Position numbers and translations under genes: made by a program. Positions 1 to 7,952 of a stretch of 64,000 nucleotides of DNA are shown in pieces; within the stretch, counting starts at the first letter, position 1, and each line of letters opens with the position of its first letter. Source of the stretch: Methylophilaceae bacterium (GTDB lineage: Bacteria > Pseudomonadota > Gammaproteobacteria > Burkholderiales > Methylophilaceae); contig JABFRO010000001.1 of the NCBI GenBank assembly GCA_013141125.1, positions 1,116,001-1,180,000 of the forward strand, in the 5' to 3' direction. A model generated the notes under the pieces. It saw only the letters and a list, made by a program, of their open reading frames with translations. It was not told the origin of the DNA and ran no database searches.

Positions 1-191
1 CCGGCTGTTCGGCTTGCGAGCCGGAATGTCCGAATGACGCTATTTATGAAAAGAACGGCGTATTTTTTATCAAGCCGGACAAATGCACCGAGTGCATTGG
101 GCACTTTGACGAAGCGCAATGCGTTGCCGCTTGTCCAGTAGATCTAACCTGCATTATTGATACTGCTTATCCGCGTTACCAAGCCGCATAA
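1..191 (+). CDS. fdxN: 4Fe-4S dicluster ferredoxin, nif-associated (3' end only)
   Basis: The window opens inside this gene; the reading frame runs from base 3 to a TAA at 189-191. The visible part holds a CxxCxxxCP cluster-binding motif (Cys codons at bases 6, 15 and 27), then a second site C-x2-C-x8-C-x3-CPVD, the pattern of YfhL/FdxN-type two-cluster ferredoxins. Such proteins carry low-potential electrons in the cytoplasm and are common beside nifB. The nif genes that follow on the same strand support an FdxN role. The N-terminus and promoter lie outside the window, so the exact subfamily is an inference. Confidence 0.85.
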   Translation, partial: GCSACEPECPNDAIYEKNGVFFIKPDKCTECIGHFDEAQCVAACPVDLTCIIDTAYPRYQAA

Positions 192-339
192 ACCTACATT
201 AAGGAGATTGAAATTACTAAAAATCCATTTATATATTTAGACCGCAGGGTGGACAAGCGCAGCCGCATTCACCCTAAAGTTAAATGCGTATATTTTTAGC
301 TTTCATCTCCCCTAACCTCAAGCTGTACAAGGAAAAATT
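192..339 (+). other. fdxN-iscA spacer with a possible short ORF
   Basis: This is a 148-base gap between the ferredoxin and the IscA-like gene. It holds a good ribosome-binding sequence (AAGGAG, 201-206) six bases before an ATT triplet at 213, which would open a reading frame of about 28 codons ending TAG near 298; the predicted peptide is basic. ATT starts are rare, so this could equally be the remnant of a lost gene or a leader. I see no terminator or clear sigma-54 site here. Confidence 0.25.
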
Positions 340-756
340 ATGGAACTGACAATTACCCCCAAGGCTGAAAAATTCATAGCGCGCATGCTCCGCTTTAACG
401 GCGGCACGCCAGAACATGGCTTTCGTTTGTGTGTTAGCCCGGGCGGCTGCTCAGGCTTAAGTTCAGAGTTCACTGTGGAAGTCGCGCCACTACAAGGCGA
501 TGCCATTGTGTTAGCCAGCGGTCTGCGGCTATTTTTGCCGGCTGAATCACGTATTTTGCTGGAAGGTGCCACCATTGATTTCAAGGATACGCCCATGGAA
601 TCCGGCCTCACCTTTATCACACAACAAAGTGCTGGCGGCAGCTGCGGCAGTGGCAGCGGGGGAAGTTGCAGCAGCAGTAGCGGCGATGGTCATAGCCATG
701 GCGAACATGCCGGCCAGTCTACAATCAGTCTTGACAGCATTCAGCGTAAGTACTGA
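340..756 (+). CDS. IscA/HesB-family Fe-S assembly protein of the nif cluster, with altered C-terminal site
   Basis: Residues 1-95 match the A-type carrier (IscA/HesB) fold, including CxxxGGCSGL at 31-40 with Cys37 in the first ligand position. A-type proteins pass Fe-S clusters to apo-enzymes; nif-linked members are thought to serve nitrogenase maturation. The usual C-terminal C-G-C motif is changed: Cys102-Gly-Ser is followed by a Gly/Ser-rich stretch, Cys110 and a His-rich tail (HSHGEH, 118-123). At 138 residues it is longer than the usual 105-110. Start ATG 340 follows a weak AAGGA. The tail might bind metal, but that is inference. Confidence 0.85.
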   Translation: MELTITPKAEKFIARMLRFNGGTPEHGFRLCVSPGGCSGLSSEFTVEVAPLQGDAIVLASGLRLFLPAESRILLEGATIDFKDTPMESGLTFITQQSAGGSCGSGSGGSCSSSSGDGHSHGEHAGQSTISLDSIQRKY

Positions 757-772
757 TTACTAGTTAGCCATC

Positions 773-1291
773 ATGCCAAATTCCATCATGATAGAAGAGG
801 AAAATGTCTGGTTTGCCTCTCGCTACCACAGCTTGCCTACGGCGGCGGAAGAACAGCTCAAATTCGCCAGCTTATCCTACGCCAACAGTGCTAAAGCTGA
901 AATGCATCTGGCATTGGCTAAAGCAATTGCTCCGGAAAATGCCGTAGTCATTGTTGGTGAGTATCGCTATTTCTTTTACAAGGGGCGGCTGAACGAGGCG
1001 CTGGTCGTGGCCAAAGACTGCTTGACAGCCGTCGCCAAAGAGCTGGGCTTACCCGCACATTGGCGTATGGTGGAGCCACACCATGCGGATTTCAAAGGTG
1101 ATGAACCCGCTCACCGCTTCTATCTGTTTTGCCTGAAAGCCTACGCCTATTTATTGTTGCGCCTAAACCGCCTAGATGAAGGTCGCGTAGCAGCCAACAA
1201 GCTGTTGCACCTGGATCCAGCCAATAAAATTGGTGGCCAGGTATTGCTGGATGTGTTGGAACGCATGGGTCGGGATGATTATGATGATTGA
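773..1291 (+). CDS. TPR-like protein of the nif cluster
   Basis: A 172-residue soluble, helical protein. Residues about 55-85 and 120-165 look like tetratricopeptide helices (for example LCLKAYAYLLLRLNRLDEG in type), the second pair ending near an acidic C-terminus. No catalytic motif, signal peptide or membrane segment is visible. It starts 16 bases after the IscA-like gene and its stop overlaps the start of the LRV gene, so it is co-transcribed with nif maturation genes and probably acts as a protein-binding scaffold there. The start could also be the ATG at 788. The function is unknown. Confidence 0.75.
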   Translation: MPNSIMIEEENVWFASRYHSLPTAAEEQLKFASLSYANSAKAEMHLALAKAIAPENAVVIVGEYRYFFYKGRLNEALVVAKDCLTAVAKELGLPAHWRMVEPHHADFKGDEPAHRFYLFCLKAYAYLLLRLNRLDEGRVAANKLLHLDPANKIGGQVLLDVLERMGRDDYDD

Positions 1292-2072
1292 GACCGACAT
1301 CCCCGCGCTTGATTGGCAAGGTTTGGCCATAGACTGCTCCAGTTGCGCGCATGTTGACAGGCTGGCTTTGGGGACTTGCGGGCTACTTCGCTCCTGCGTG
1401 CATGATCGCTACGCCAAACGTATTGAACGATTTTTTGCCACTAACCCCAGCCTTGCAGTTGACTATATCGCACACCCTTATTTTGAAGTGCGTTCGTTGA
1501 CGGCAAAGTATTTAGACGTATTTCACTTGAATCGACTAATGAGCGATGCCGATGAAACGGTACGTGCCAGTGTTGCACTCAGGTTGCCGCCTAAATTATT
1601 AACAAAATTGATTCATGATCCTGATCGTGAAGTACGCATACGCGTGGCCTTGCGTATGGAAGTCAATGACTTAAATACAATGTTGCACGACGCGGACTAT
1701 TACGTGCGCTTGATGGTGGCGCGTCGCATTGCCCCCAGTTTGTTATTTCATCTGGTGCATGATGCCGATGCCACCGTCAGACGTGAAGTTGCCGCAAAAA
1801 TTGGAGTCGAGTGGCTCACCATGCTGGCCAATGACAGCGAAGCGGAAGTGCGGCTGGTGGCGATAGGCAGAATTTCTTCTGGTCTGTTGCCGCCATTCCG
1901 ACATGACACCGATTGGCGTGTAAGGATGGAAGTCGCCCAGCGTGTGCCTGTTGAGTTTCTTGCAGATTTAATCAACGATGAAGATGAAATCGTAGCCGCC
2001 ACTGCACGCGAACGCCTCAACCCTGAGAATATTAATCCTGACAATAAAAGTGAGAATGCACATGGGCACTAA
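1281..2072 (+). CDS. 4Fe-4S-binding leucine-rich-repeat-variant (LRV) protein
   Basis: An N-terminal cysteine cluster (CSSC, then TCGLLRSC) within the first 50 residues is the LRV_FeS signature. It is followed by about eight 24-residue repeats with the D.D..VR..VA.R pattern that run to the C-terminus. The Azotobacter vinelandii LRV protein, a nif-region protein of known structure, has this architecture; its role is not established. ATGs at 1275, 1281 and 1284 are all possible; GGGA at 1272-1275 favours 1281, and longer frames from 1230 only re-read the upstream gene. The end overlaps nifZ. Confidence 0.85.
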   Translation: MMIETDIPALDWQGLAIDCSSCAHVDRLALGTCGLLRSCVHDRYAKRIERFFATNPSLAVDYIAHPYFEVRSLTAKYLDVFHLNRLMSDADETVRASVALRLPPKLLTKLIHDPDREVRIRVALRMEVNDLNTMLHDADYYVRLMVARRIAPSLLFHLVHDADATVRREVAAKIGVEWLTMLANDSEAEVRLVAIGRISSGLLPPFRHDTDWRVRMEVAQRVPVEFLADLINDEDEIVAATARERLNPENINPDNKSENAHGH

Positions 2073-2397
2073 AATCAGCCGCGATCATGACATCGTCGAA
2101 CTCGTCAATCCACCCAAATTTGAATATGGTCAAAAAGTGCGTTGCAATAAATACGTGCGCAATGACGGTACTTTCCCCGGGCGCGAAGTAGGAGACATTA
2201 TTGTGAATAAGGGTGACCTGGGTTATGTCACCAGCATAGGCTCGTTTCTGCAGCAGTTTTATATTTACGGCATTGATTTCTATGATCTGGGCTACCGCGT
2301 AGGCATGCGCGGCAAGGAGCTTGATCTGATAGAGGATGCCCATGATGCAGACGACGATATTGATGATGAAGCATACGTTGAAAAAGAACCCATATAG
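2056..2397 (+). CDS. nifZ: NifZ, nitrogenase MoFe-protein maturation factor
   Basis: About 113 residues with the NifZ core: FEYGQKVRC, then NDGTFPG, GDLGYVTSIG and FYDLGYRVGMRGKEL. In studied diazotrophs NifZ helps P-cluster formation in the second half of the MoFe protein. A long acidic tail (DAHDADDDIDDE in type) follows the core. The start is an ATG at 2056 or 2062, inside the end of the LRV gene, so the two are likely translationally coupled; a GTG at 2050 is less likely. Confidence 0.9.
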   Translation: MHMGTKISRDHDIVELVNPPKFEYGQKVRCNKYVRNDGTFPGREVGDIIVNKGDLGYVTSIGSFLQQFYIYGIDFYDLGYRVGMRGKELDLIEDAHDADDDIDDEAYVEKEPI

Positions 2398-2495
2398 CGT
2401 GGATAACACGTAGTGCATCCACGCTGCGACCCAAAAATTAAATAGGTTTTTAGTAGTTTTCGATTCCTTTGTAGAACAAAAACAGGAGTATTAAC

Positions 2496-2735
2496 ATGGC
2501 TGAAGCACGCGATGCAAAATTTCAATGGGGTCAACCTGTTACTACCATAGAAGACATCATCAACGATGGTAGTTATCCTGATGCGCCTATAGATTCATTA
2601 CTGGCAGCGAAAGACAGCAAAGGCGAAATCGTCAACGTTGGTCAGATTGAAGAAACCGGTGAACCAGTCTATCTGGTGGAGTTTGCCGATGGCAAAGTGA
2701 TTGGTTTATTTGAAGAAGAGATCGTGCCGGCTTAG
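2496..2735 (+). CDS. Second, short NifZ-family protein
   Basis: A 79-residue protein with a shorter version of the NifZ barrel: FQWGQPVTT, NDGSYPDAP, then GEIVNVGQI and YLVEFADGKVIGLFEEEI. A strong AGGAG lies just upstream of ATG 2496. Its place directly after nifZ suggests either a split of a longer two-domain NifZ or an ancient duplication. It probably works with NifZ in nitrogenase maturation, but the specific role is unknown. Confidence 0.75.
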   Translation: MAEARDAKFQWGQPVTTIEDIINDGSYPDAPIDSLLAAKDSKGEIVNVGQIEETGEPVYLVEFADGKVIGLFEEEIVPA

Positions 2736-2746
2736 GTTACTCATTC

Positions 2747-3097
2747 ATGGTTGCCAAATATCCCGTCTATTCTGCCAGCTGCCCGCATCCTAACGATGTT
2801 GATCGTAAACGCATCGAAAAAACATTGGTAGAACGCGTACGCTATAAGTATGTTGCGCCTAGTGTGCTGCCGGATGTGGATGGCTATCTCGTGCGCAGCC
2901 CTTGCTGCTCTCGCACGGTAGACCCGGAAGGCGGTGAAATTGATATTGCCCGTATCGAATATCAGGATGGTGGCTTCTGGCGTTTATATCAAAAAGATGA
3001 TGAAAAACAACGCTGGCGCGCCCACTCCGAATACCTCAGCATGTCATCGCTCATGGCACGATTGATCGCTGACCCAAAAAAGGAGTTCTGGCGATGA
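2747..3097 (+). CDS. DUF3024-family protein of the nif cluster
   Basis: This 116-residue protein fits the DUF3024 pattern, with RKRIEK, VRYKYVAPSVLP, SPCCSRTVDPEGGEIDIA and a C-terminal DPKKEFWR. Members recur in proteobacterial nif clusters, but no function is known. A Cys-Cys pair near residues 53-54 is the only obvious candidate metal or redox site. The stop overlaps the nifS start by four bases (ATGA), so the two are probably translationally coupled. Confidence 0.75.
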   Translation: MVAKYPVYSASCPHPNDVDRKRIEKTLVERVRYKYVAPSVLPDVDGYLVRSPCCSRTVDPEGGEIDIARIEYQDGGFWRLYQKDDEKQRWRAHSEYLSMSSLMARLIADPKKEFWR

Positions 3098-4257
3098 AAC
3101 CCTTGAATTTGGCACCTATATATTTTGACAATAACGCCACAACGCGCGTGTTGCCAGAGGTATTAAAAGCCATGTTGCCGTGGTTTTCCGAACAATACGG
3201 CAATGCCTCCAGCAGCAATCAAATGGGTCAGCTGGCAAAAGAAGCCTTGATGGCGGCACGGGCAGCGGTGGCTAAGTTCCTGAATGCCAGTCCGGCTGAG
3301 ATTGTTTTTACCAGTGGCGCGACCGAAGCCAATCATATGGCGATTCTGGGAACATTAGCGACAAATCCGTTACGCCGCCGCCTAGTGACTAGCACGGTAG
3401 AGCATCCATCCACACTGCGTTTACTCGATTATCTAGCCACAACCGGCATTGAAATTATCAAGATTTCTGTTAATGCCAAAGGTGAGCTGGATATGGCAGC
3501 TTTGGCGGAAGCGGTAAATGAAAACACAGCGCTGCTTACGTTGATGCATGCCAATAACGAAACCGGTGTGCTGTTTCCAATTGCCGAGGCGGCTGCCATA
3601 GCAAAAAATCAAGCAGCGGCTTTTCATACCGATGCGGCGCAGAGTGCTGGCAAAATTGCGCTGGATGTACGTCAGCTTGGGTGTGATTTATTGTCTTTTT
3701 CCGGCCATAAATTACACGCGGCCAAAGGCGTAGGCGCGCTGTTTGTACGCAAGGGTTTTATGCTGCAAGCGCTGATTCATGGCCATCAGGAACGCAACCG
3801 GCGCGGTGGTACAGAAAATCAGGCAGGAATCGTCGGGCTGGGCGTGGCCTGCCAATTGGCACAAACGCATATCGCCCTGCATGGCGAACAAATTTCAATT
3901 CTGCGTGATCGCTTACAGAATGGCATTCTCGCGCGCATAAGTTTCGCCAAATTAAATAGCACAGCGATCAATGTGCCCAATACGAGCAATATTTGTTTTA
4001 GCGGATTACACGGTGAAGAGTTGCTGTATCGGCTGGATAAAGCCGGATTAATCGCGTCCCTGGGTAGTGCCTGTACCGCTGGCGGTACCGAGCCATCACA
4101 CGTGTTGCTGGCGATGGGATTGAATCGTGAAGATGCCTTATCTTCTATCCGCTTCTCACTTTCCAGAGAAACAACAGAAACTGAAGTGGAGTTAGCCATT
4201 GAAACCGTCGTAAATGTTGTCACTGAAATGACGGCGGCGCTGGCTGTCGTCGCCTAG
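3094..4257 (+). CDS. nifS: Cysteine desulfurase NifS
   Basis: A PLP enzyme that releases sulfur from cysteine for nitrogenase Fe-S clusters. The 387 residues hold every expected feature: YFDNNATT at 10-17, SGATEANH at 74-81, stacking His104 (EHPS), the PLP Schiff-base lysine in SFSGHKLHAAKG (Lys206), and the active-site loop GSACTAGG with Cys327. The CTAGG rather than RSGHHC loop places it in the NifS/IscS group. Its position between nifZ and nifT argues for NifS over housekeeping IscS. RBS AAGGAG precedes ATG 3094. Confidence 0.95.
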   Translation: MKPLNLAPIYFDNNATTRVLPEVLKAMLPWFSEQYGNASSSNQMGQLAKEALMAARAAVAKFLNASPAEIVFTSGATEANHMAILGTLATNPLRRRLVTSTVEHPSTLRLLDYLATTGIEIIKISVNAKGELDMAALAEAVNENTALLTLMHANNETGVLFPIAEAAAIAKNQAAAFHTDAAQSAGKIALDVRQLGCDLLSFSGHKLHAAKGVGALFVRKGFMLQALIHGHQERNRRGGTENQAGIVGLGVACQLAQTHIALHGEQISILRDRLQNGILARISFAKLNSTAINVPNTSNICFSGLHGEELLYRLDKAGLIASLGSACTAGGTEPSHVLLAMGLNREDALSSIRFSLSRETTETEVELAIETVVNVVTEMTAALAVVA

Positions 4258-4304
4258 GGACTCATTAATATTTAAACCTAAAACAATAACCTAAAGGCAC
4301 CATT

Positions 4305-4514
4305 ATGAAAATCATGATACGACGTAACGAGAATGGCATACTTTCCGCCTATGTTCCCAAGAAGGATTTGGAAGAAAATATCGTCGAACAGGAAAACCCT
4401 GACATGTGGGGCGGCACGGTAACGCTGGCCAACGGCTGGGTGCTGGCATTGCCCGAAATGGCCGCCGATACGCGCTTACCCATTACCGTTGAAGCGCGTC
4501 GCGTGGGAGAATGA
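4305..4514 (+). CDS. nifT: NifT/FixU family protein
   Basis: A 69-residue protein with the NifT signature: MKIMIRR start, LSAYVPKKDLEE, and a WGGTVTLANGW core followed by LPEM. NifT is conserved in nif clusters, often near nifK or nifZ; its role remains unclear and mutants in studied species have little phenotype. The stop lies directly before the next start codon. Confidence 0.9.
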   Translation: MKIMIRRNENGILSAYVPKKDLEENIVEQENPDMWGGTVTLANGWVLALPEMAADTRLPITVEARRVGE

Positions 4515-4515
4515 C

Positions 4516-4776
4516 ATGCAACTATCCGCTGAAATGATTGATGAAGTAGAAGCTACACTTAAACAGTTCGATCCTCTAACAAGCAACCCTTTACCCATAC
4601 TCAAGGATTGCTTTCCTCATTTGTCTTTTGTGCGCATGTCAGCAGCAGATATGGATGAAACACCTTTCCGTTCCATGCCTAACTATGATCTTTATCTGCT
4701 GGATGGACGGGAGCATTGTGTGCAATTAACGAATGAGCCCAGTCACGCCACCAGCATCGTTATTGCACAAAAGTGA
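4516..4776 (+). CDS. Small nif-associated protein (DUF6129-like)
   Basis: An 86-residue acidic, soluble protein. The ATG at 4516 follows the nifT stop by one base, and the sequence then reads as a compact alpha/beta protein ending in a hydrophobic strand (TSIVIAQK). I place it with the small uncharacterised proteins found next to nifT (DUF6129 type) from position and length rather than from a firm motif. Upstream in-frame ATG 4489 lies inside nifT and is unlikely to be used. Confidence 0.65.
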   Translation: MQLSAEMIDEVEATLKQFDPLTSNPLPILKDCFPHLSFVRMSAADMDETPFRSMPNYDLYLLDGREHCVQLTNEPSHATSIVIAQK

Positions 4777-4783
4777 GGCTGTC

Positions 4784-5935
4784 ATGACGGACACCTGGAT
4801 TTCCCTTTCTGAACCAGATTATTCTGAAGCAGAAGCGGCTGCGGTACAAGCCGCTATCAATCGCTCTGAATTATCCGGTGGCCTGCTTACCAAAGCCTTT
4901 GAGAGTGCGTTTGCTGCTTATCTGGGGCGGCGACATGCTATCGCCGTGAGCAGCGGCACCATAGGCGTATTGATGACATTAAAAGCGGCCGACATTGGCG
5001 CTGATGATGAAGTCATCAGCGCCGGCTACAGCTGGCAGCAGACCGCCCATGCGATTCACTGGGCAGGTGCCAAACCGGTGCTGGCTGATGTTGATTACTG
5101 GTCGCAGATTTTAACTGCAGAAAAAGCTGAAGCTAAAATCACATCACAAACGCGTGCAATTATCGCCACCAATGTGAATGGCCACCCCGCCGATTGGGAA
5201 AGTCTGCGCGCATTGGCAAAAAAATCCGGCACACTCCTGATTGAAGATGCCACCGAATCCATAGGCTCGCGCTATCAGGGTAAGTTGGTGGGGTGTTTTG
5301 GCGATGTGTCTATATTTGATTTCTCACAGAATTCTGCGCTGTGCTGTGGACAGGCGGGCATGATAGTCACCGATGACGACACGCTAGCACTCAAGCTACG
5401 CCATTTTAGAAGTCGCCAGCGCAATGAGCGCGCCTCCATCACCGCCACATTACGCCCACCACTGGATGCAGGCATCTCTGAAATAACCGCCGCACTGGGC
5501 TTGGTGCAGTTGCAGCGCCTGCCGGAAATTCTCGCACGCCGTAAACAAGTCGAAGCCTGGTATATGGCGCAAATTGCCAGTTTTGAAGGTATCAAACCAG
5601 CCTATATTGCCCTCGGCATTGAGGAGGTGCACTGGTTTCTCTTTACCGTGCATTTGGGCACACGTTTCAGTGCCAGTAGCCGCGATTCACTGGTGGATGA
5701 TCTGGAAACGGAGCTGGTGGAAAGTGCCGCTTTTTGCCGTCCACTGCATTTGCAGCGCGCCTATATAGAACAATACGGCTACCGTAAAGGCGATTTAAAA
5801 GTCACGGAAAAACTGGCCGACCGCTCTATTGCCTTACCTTTTCATGGCCAAATTACTGAAGATCAAGTGGCCTTCATTGTACAAACGGCCAAGGACGCGT
5901 CGATCAACGTAGGCGCAGGCGCAGCGATTTATTAA
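4784..5935 (+). CDS. DegT/DnrJ/EryC1/StrS-fold protein lacking the PLP lysine, nif-linked
   Basis: A 383-residue protein of the sugar-aminotransferase (AHBA synthase) fold: SSGTIGVLMTL at 56-66, the WQQTAHAIHWAGAKPVLADVD-type segment near 84-104, and IEDATES (153-159). Where family members have the Schiff-base lysine (usual pattern FSFYPTK), this protein reads FDFSQNS, placing Ser184 there, so ordinary transamination looks impossible. Lysine-less members elsewhere in the family act as dehydratases or bind PLP passively. The nif context suggests a conserved accessory role, so far undefined. Start ATG 4784 is chosen over the upstream frame, which overlaps the previous gene. Confidence 0.8.
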   Translation: MTDTWISLSEPDYSEAEAAAVQAAINRSELSGGLLTKAFESAFAAYLGRRHAIAVSSGTIGVLMTLKAADIGADDEVISAGYSWQQTAHAIHWAGAKPVLADVDYWSQILTAEKAEAKITSQTRAIIATNVNGHPADWESLRALAKKSGTLLIEDATESIGSRYQGKLVGCFGDVSIFDFSQNSALCCGQAGMIVTDDDTLALKLRHFRSRQRNERASITATLRPPLDAGISEITAALGLVQLQRLPEILARRKQVEAWYMAQIASFEGIKPAYIALGIEEVHWFLFTVHLGTRFSASSRDSLVDDLETELVESAAFCRPLHLQRAYIEQYGYRKGDLKVTEKLADRSIALPFHGQITEDQVAFIVQTAKDASINVGAGAAIY

Positions 5936-5958
5936 TCACTCAAAAAAAGGATTTAACC

Positions 5959-6816
5959 ATGTATAGCACAATATTGCAGGAAATTACAGATGGTCTAAGC
6001 GCGGGCACCGTTATCCCCTATCTCGGGCCAAATTCGCTATCACTGGAACCGGAAACCTGTTCGGTACCTGCCACACCAGACGATCTGGTCAAGCAACTGA
6101 CCACTAAAGTCAGTGTGCCGCATAAAATCCGCAATAATCTGACCGCTGCCGCACAATTTATTGAAAACTTCAAACACCGCAAAAGTATCGTCAGCCTCAT
6201 GCATGATGCCTATGCGCCAGGTGTCAAGCCTAATGCCCTGCATCAATATCTGGCTGCACTAAGCAAAAAACCATTACTGATTGTAGATACCTGGTATGAC
6301 AATGCCATGGCCAATGCGCTGGCAGGGCAGGATAACTGGGGACAAATTCAAGGTGTTTCGCAAGCGGAACACTATGGTGAATGGGTAAAATATTTTTATC
6401 CCAATGGCAATGTGACGGAAGCTCCTGAAGCGGATGACTGGTTTACCATACTCTACAAACCGCTAGGCTCGGTAACACCCGCCAAGAACTTTATTGTATC
6501 TGATTCGGATTTTGTGGAAGTACTCACGGAAATTGATATTCAAACACCTATTCCAGACCGCGTTAAAGAATTACGCTCCGGTGCTAATTTCCTCTTCCTC
6601 GGTTGCCGCTTCAATCACCAACTCACCCGCACTTACGCCCGCCAGATAATGAAACGCTCATCGGATAAACATTGGGCGGTGATAGACGGACCACTCACGC
6701 GTATGGAACAAAAGTTTATTGCCGAACAAAATATCACCCGCATCGACATGCCTTTGGCACAGTTTGTCGAATGGCTACAGACCGGGAAAATCAGCCAAGC
6801 CCCACTAGCAGCCTAA
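5959..6816 (+). CDS. SIR2-like protein of the nif cluster
   Basis: A 285-residue protein related to the SIR2_2 group: an N-terminal GTVIPYLGPN resembling the sirtuin GAGxS nucleotide-binding loop but without its second half, an ADDWFTILYKPLGS segment, and FLFLGCRFNHQLTR, typical of the 'fLG.g..d' strand of these proteins. Classic deacetylase residues and a zinc-binding Cys tetrad are not visible. It lies 23 bases after the DegT-fold gene with an AAAAAAGGA leader. SIR2-like proteins elsewhere deplete NAD during phage defence, but here the neighbours point to nitrogen fixation. Confidence 0.7.
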   Translation: MYSTILQEITDGLSAGTVIPYLGPNSLSLEPETCSVPATPDDLVKQLTTKVSVPHKIRNNLTAAAQFIENFKHRKSIVSLMHDAYAPGVKPNALHQYLAALSKKPLLIVDTWYDNAMANALAGQDNWGQIQGVSQAEHYGEWVKYFYPNGNVTEAPEADDWFTILYKPLGSVTPAKNFIVSDSDFVEVLTEIDIQTPIPDRVKELRSGANFLFLGCRFNHQLTRTYARQIMKRSSDKHWAVIDGPLTRMEQKFIAEQNITRIDMPLAQFVEWLQTGKISQAPLAA

Positions 6817-6844
6817 ACCCCGTTACCTAAATAAGGAAAAGCAA

Positions 6845-7078
6845 ATGCCTTTATATGATTTCTATTGCCCCAAGTGTGAAAAAACCTTTGAAATGCTGGT
6901 TAAAATCACTAGCTCATCACCCGGTTGCCCGGAATGTGGTGGTGGCCTGGAAAAACAACTTTCACGTACCTCTGCCCCTGGCAAAAGCGCTGGCATTATC
7001 AAAAGAGCACGCGCCCAAGCCGCCAGCGAAGGGCATTTTAGCAATTACAAACCCTCGGAACGACCAAAAAGCAGTTAG
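6845..7078 (+). CDS. FmdB-family zinc-ribbon protein
   Basis: A 77-residue protein opening MPLYDFYCPKCEKTFE with a second knuckle CPECGG, giving the CxxC...CxxC zinc ribbon of the FmdB/putative regulatory family. The rest is basic and probably unstructured. It is the last gene of the nif-strand run and is followed, after 48 bases, by the oppositely oriented phoU. Its function is unknown; related proteins sit beside many nif and formamidase operons. Confidence 0.8.
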   Translation: MPLYDFYCPKCEKTFEMLVKITSSSPGCPECGGGLEKQLSRTSAPGKSAGIIKRARAQAASEGHFSNYKPSERPKSS

Positions 7079-7126
7079 AAAACCAGGTAACGCCCAATAC
7101 GGGGTCAATAGAGCTGCCCTATCGTT

Positions 7127-7834
7127 TCAAGGACGTAGTGCTTCCTGTTCCATTTCCTCCATGCTGATGTGGCGCACATCTTTACCTTTGACCATATAAA
7201 CCACGTATTCCGAGATATTTTTAGCGTGGTCGCCGATACGTTCTATGGCTTTTGCCACAAACATTACTTCTAGCGACATGGAAATAGTACGTGGGTCTTC
7301 CAGCATGAAGGTGATGAGTTGACGCATGGTGAGATGAAATTGCTCATCCACTTGTTCGTCCATGTGGGCAATGTCGAGCACTTTGGTAGCATCTGAACGC
7401 GCGAAGGCATCGAGTGCCATGCGCAACATATCGCGCGTCAAATTGGCCATGGCTTTTATTTCAGCAAAACGTGGCGACCACATACGGTCAGTTTCGCAGA
7501 TTTTTTTGGCAAAGCGTGCAATTTTAGTGGCTTCGTCGCCAATACGCTCAAGGTCGGTAATAGTTTTAACCATCATTAATATCATGCGCAAATCCCCGGC
7601 AGCAGGTTGGCGACGCGCAATAATATGGCTGCAATCTTCATCCACTTGCACTTCCAACGCATTCACACGATGGTCTTTTTTAATCACCGCATTTGCCAGC
7701 GCTGAATCAGAGCTGACCAGAGCCTCCAAAGCATCCACAATCTGCTGCTCAACCAGGCTACCCATTTCCAGCACTTTGGCGCGTACGTTTTCCAATTCGG
7801 CATCGTACTGTTTAAAAATATGTTCATTTTGCAT
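7127..7834 (-). CDS. phoU: Phosphate signalling protein PhoU
   Basis: The 235 residues fit the PhoU double three-helix bundle, with the two metal-binding motifs (E.....D..E..R..D type) visible as TDLERIGDEATKIA and AIERIGDHAKNISEY. PhoU links the state of the Pst transporter to the PhoR kinase and keeps the Pho regulon off when phosphate is plentiful. It is last in the minus-strand operon phoB-phoR-pstSCAB-phoU. A 118-base gap separates it from pstB. Confidence 0.97.
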   Translation of the reverse strand: MQNEHIFKQYDAELENVRAKVLEMGSLVEQQIVDALEALVSSDSALANAVIKKDHRVNALEVQVDEDCSHIIARRQPAAGDLRMILMMVKTITDLERIGDEATKIARFAKKICETDRMWSPRFAEIKAMANLTRDMLRMALDAFARSDATKVLDIAHMDEQVDEQFHLTMRQLITFMLEDPRTISMSLEVMFVAKAIERIGDHAKNISEYVVYMVKGKDVRHISMEEMEQEALRP

Positions 7835-7952
7835 GATATATCTCTTTCAAAATCTTGCGTATTAGAGTGACCATTCAAAGGCCACTTAAAATTTAGAGCT
7901 GAAAATTCGGTTTTAAGCGGAATTAAGTGCAGCCTACAACTTATTAGATAAA

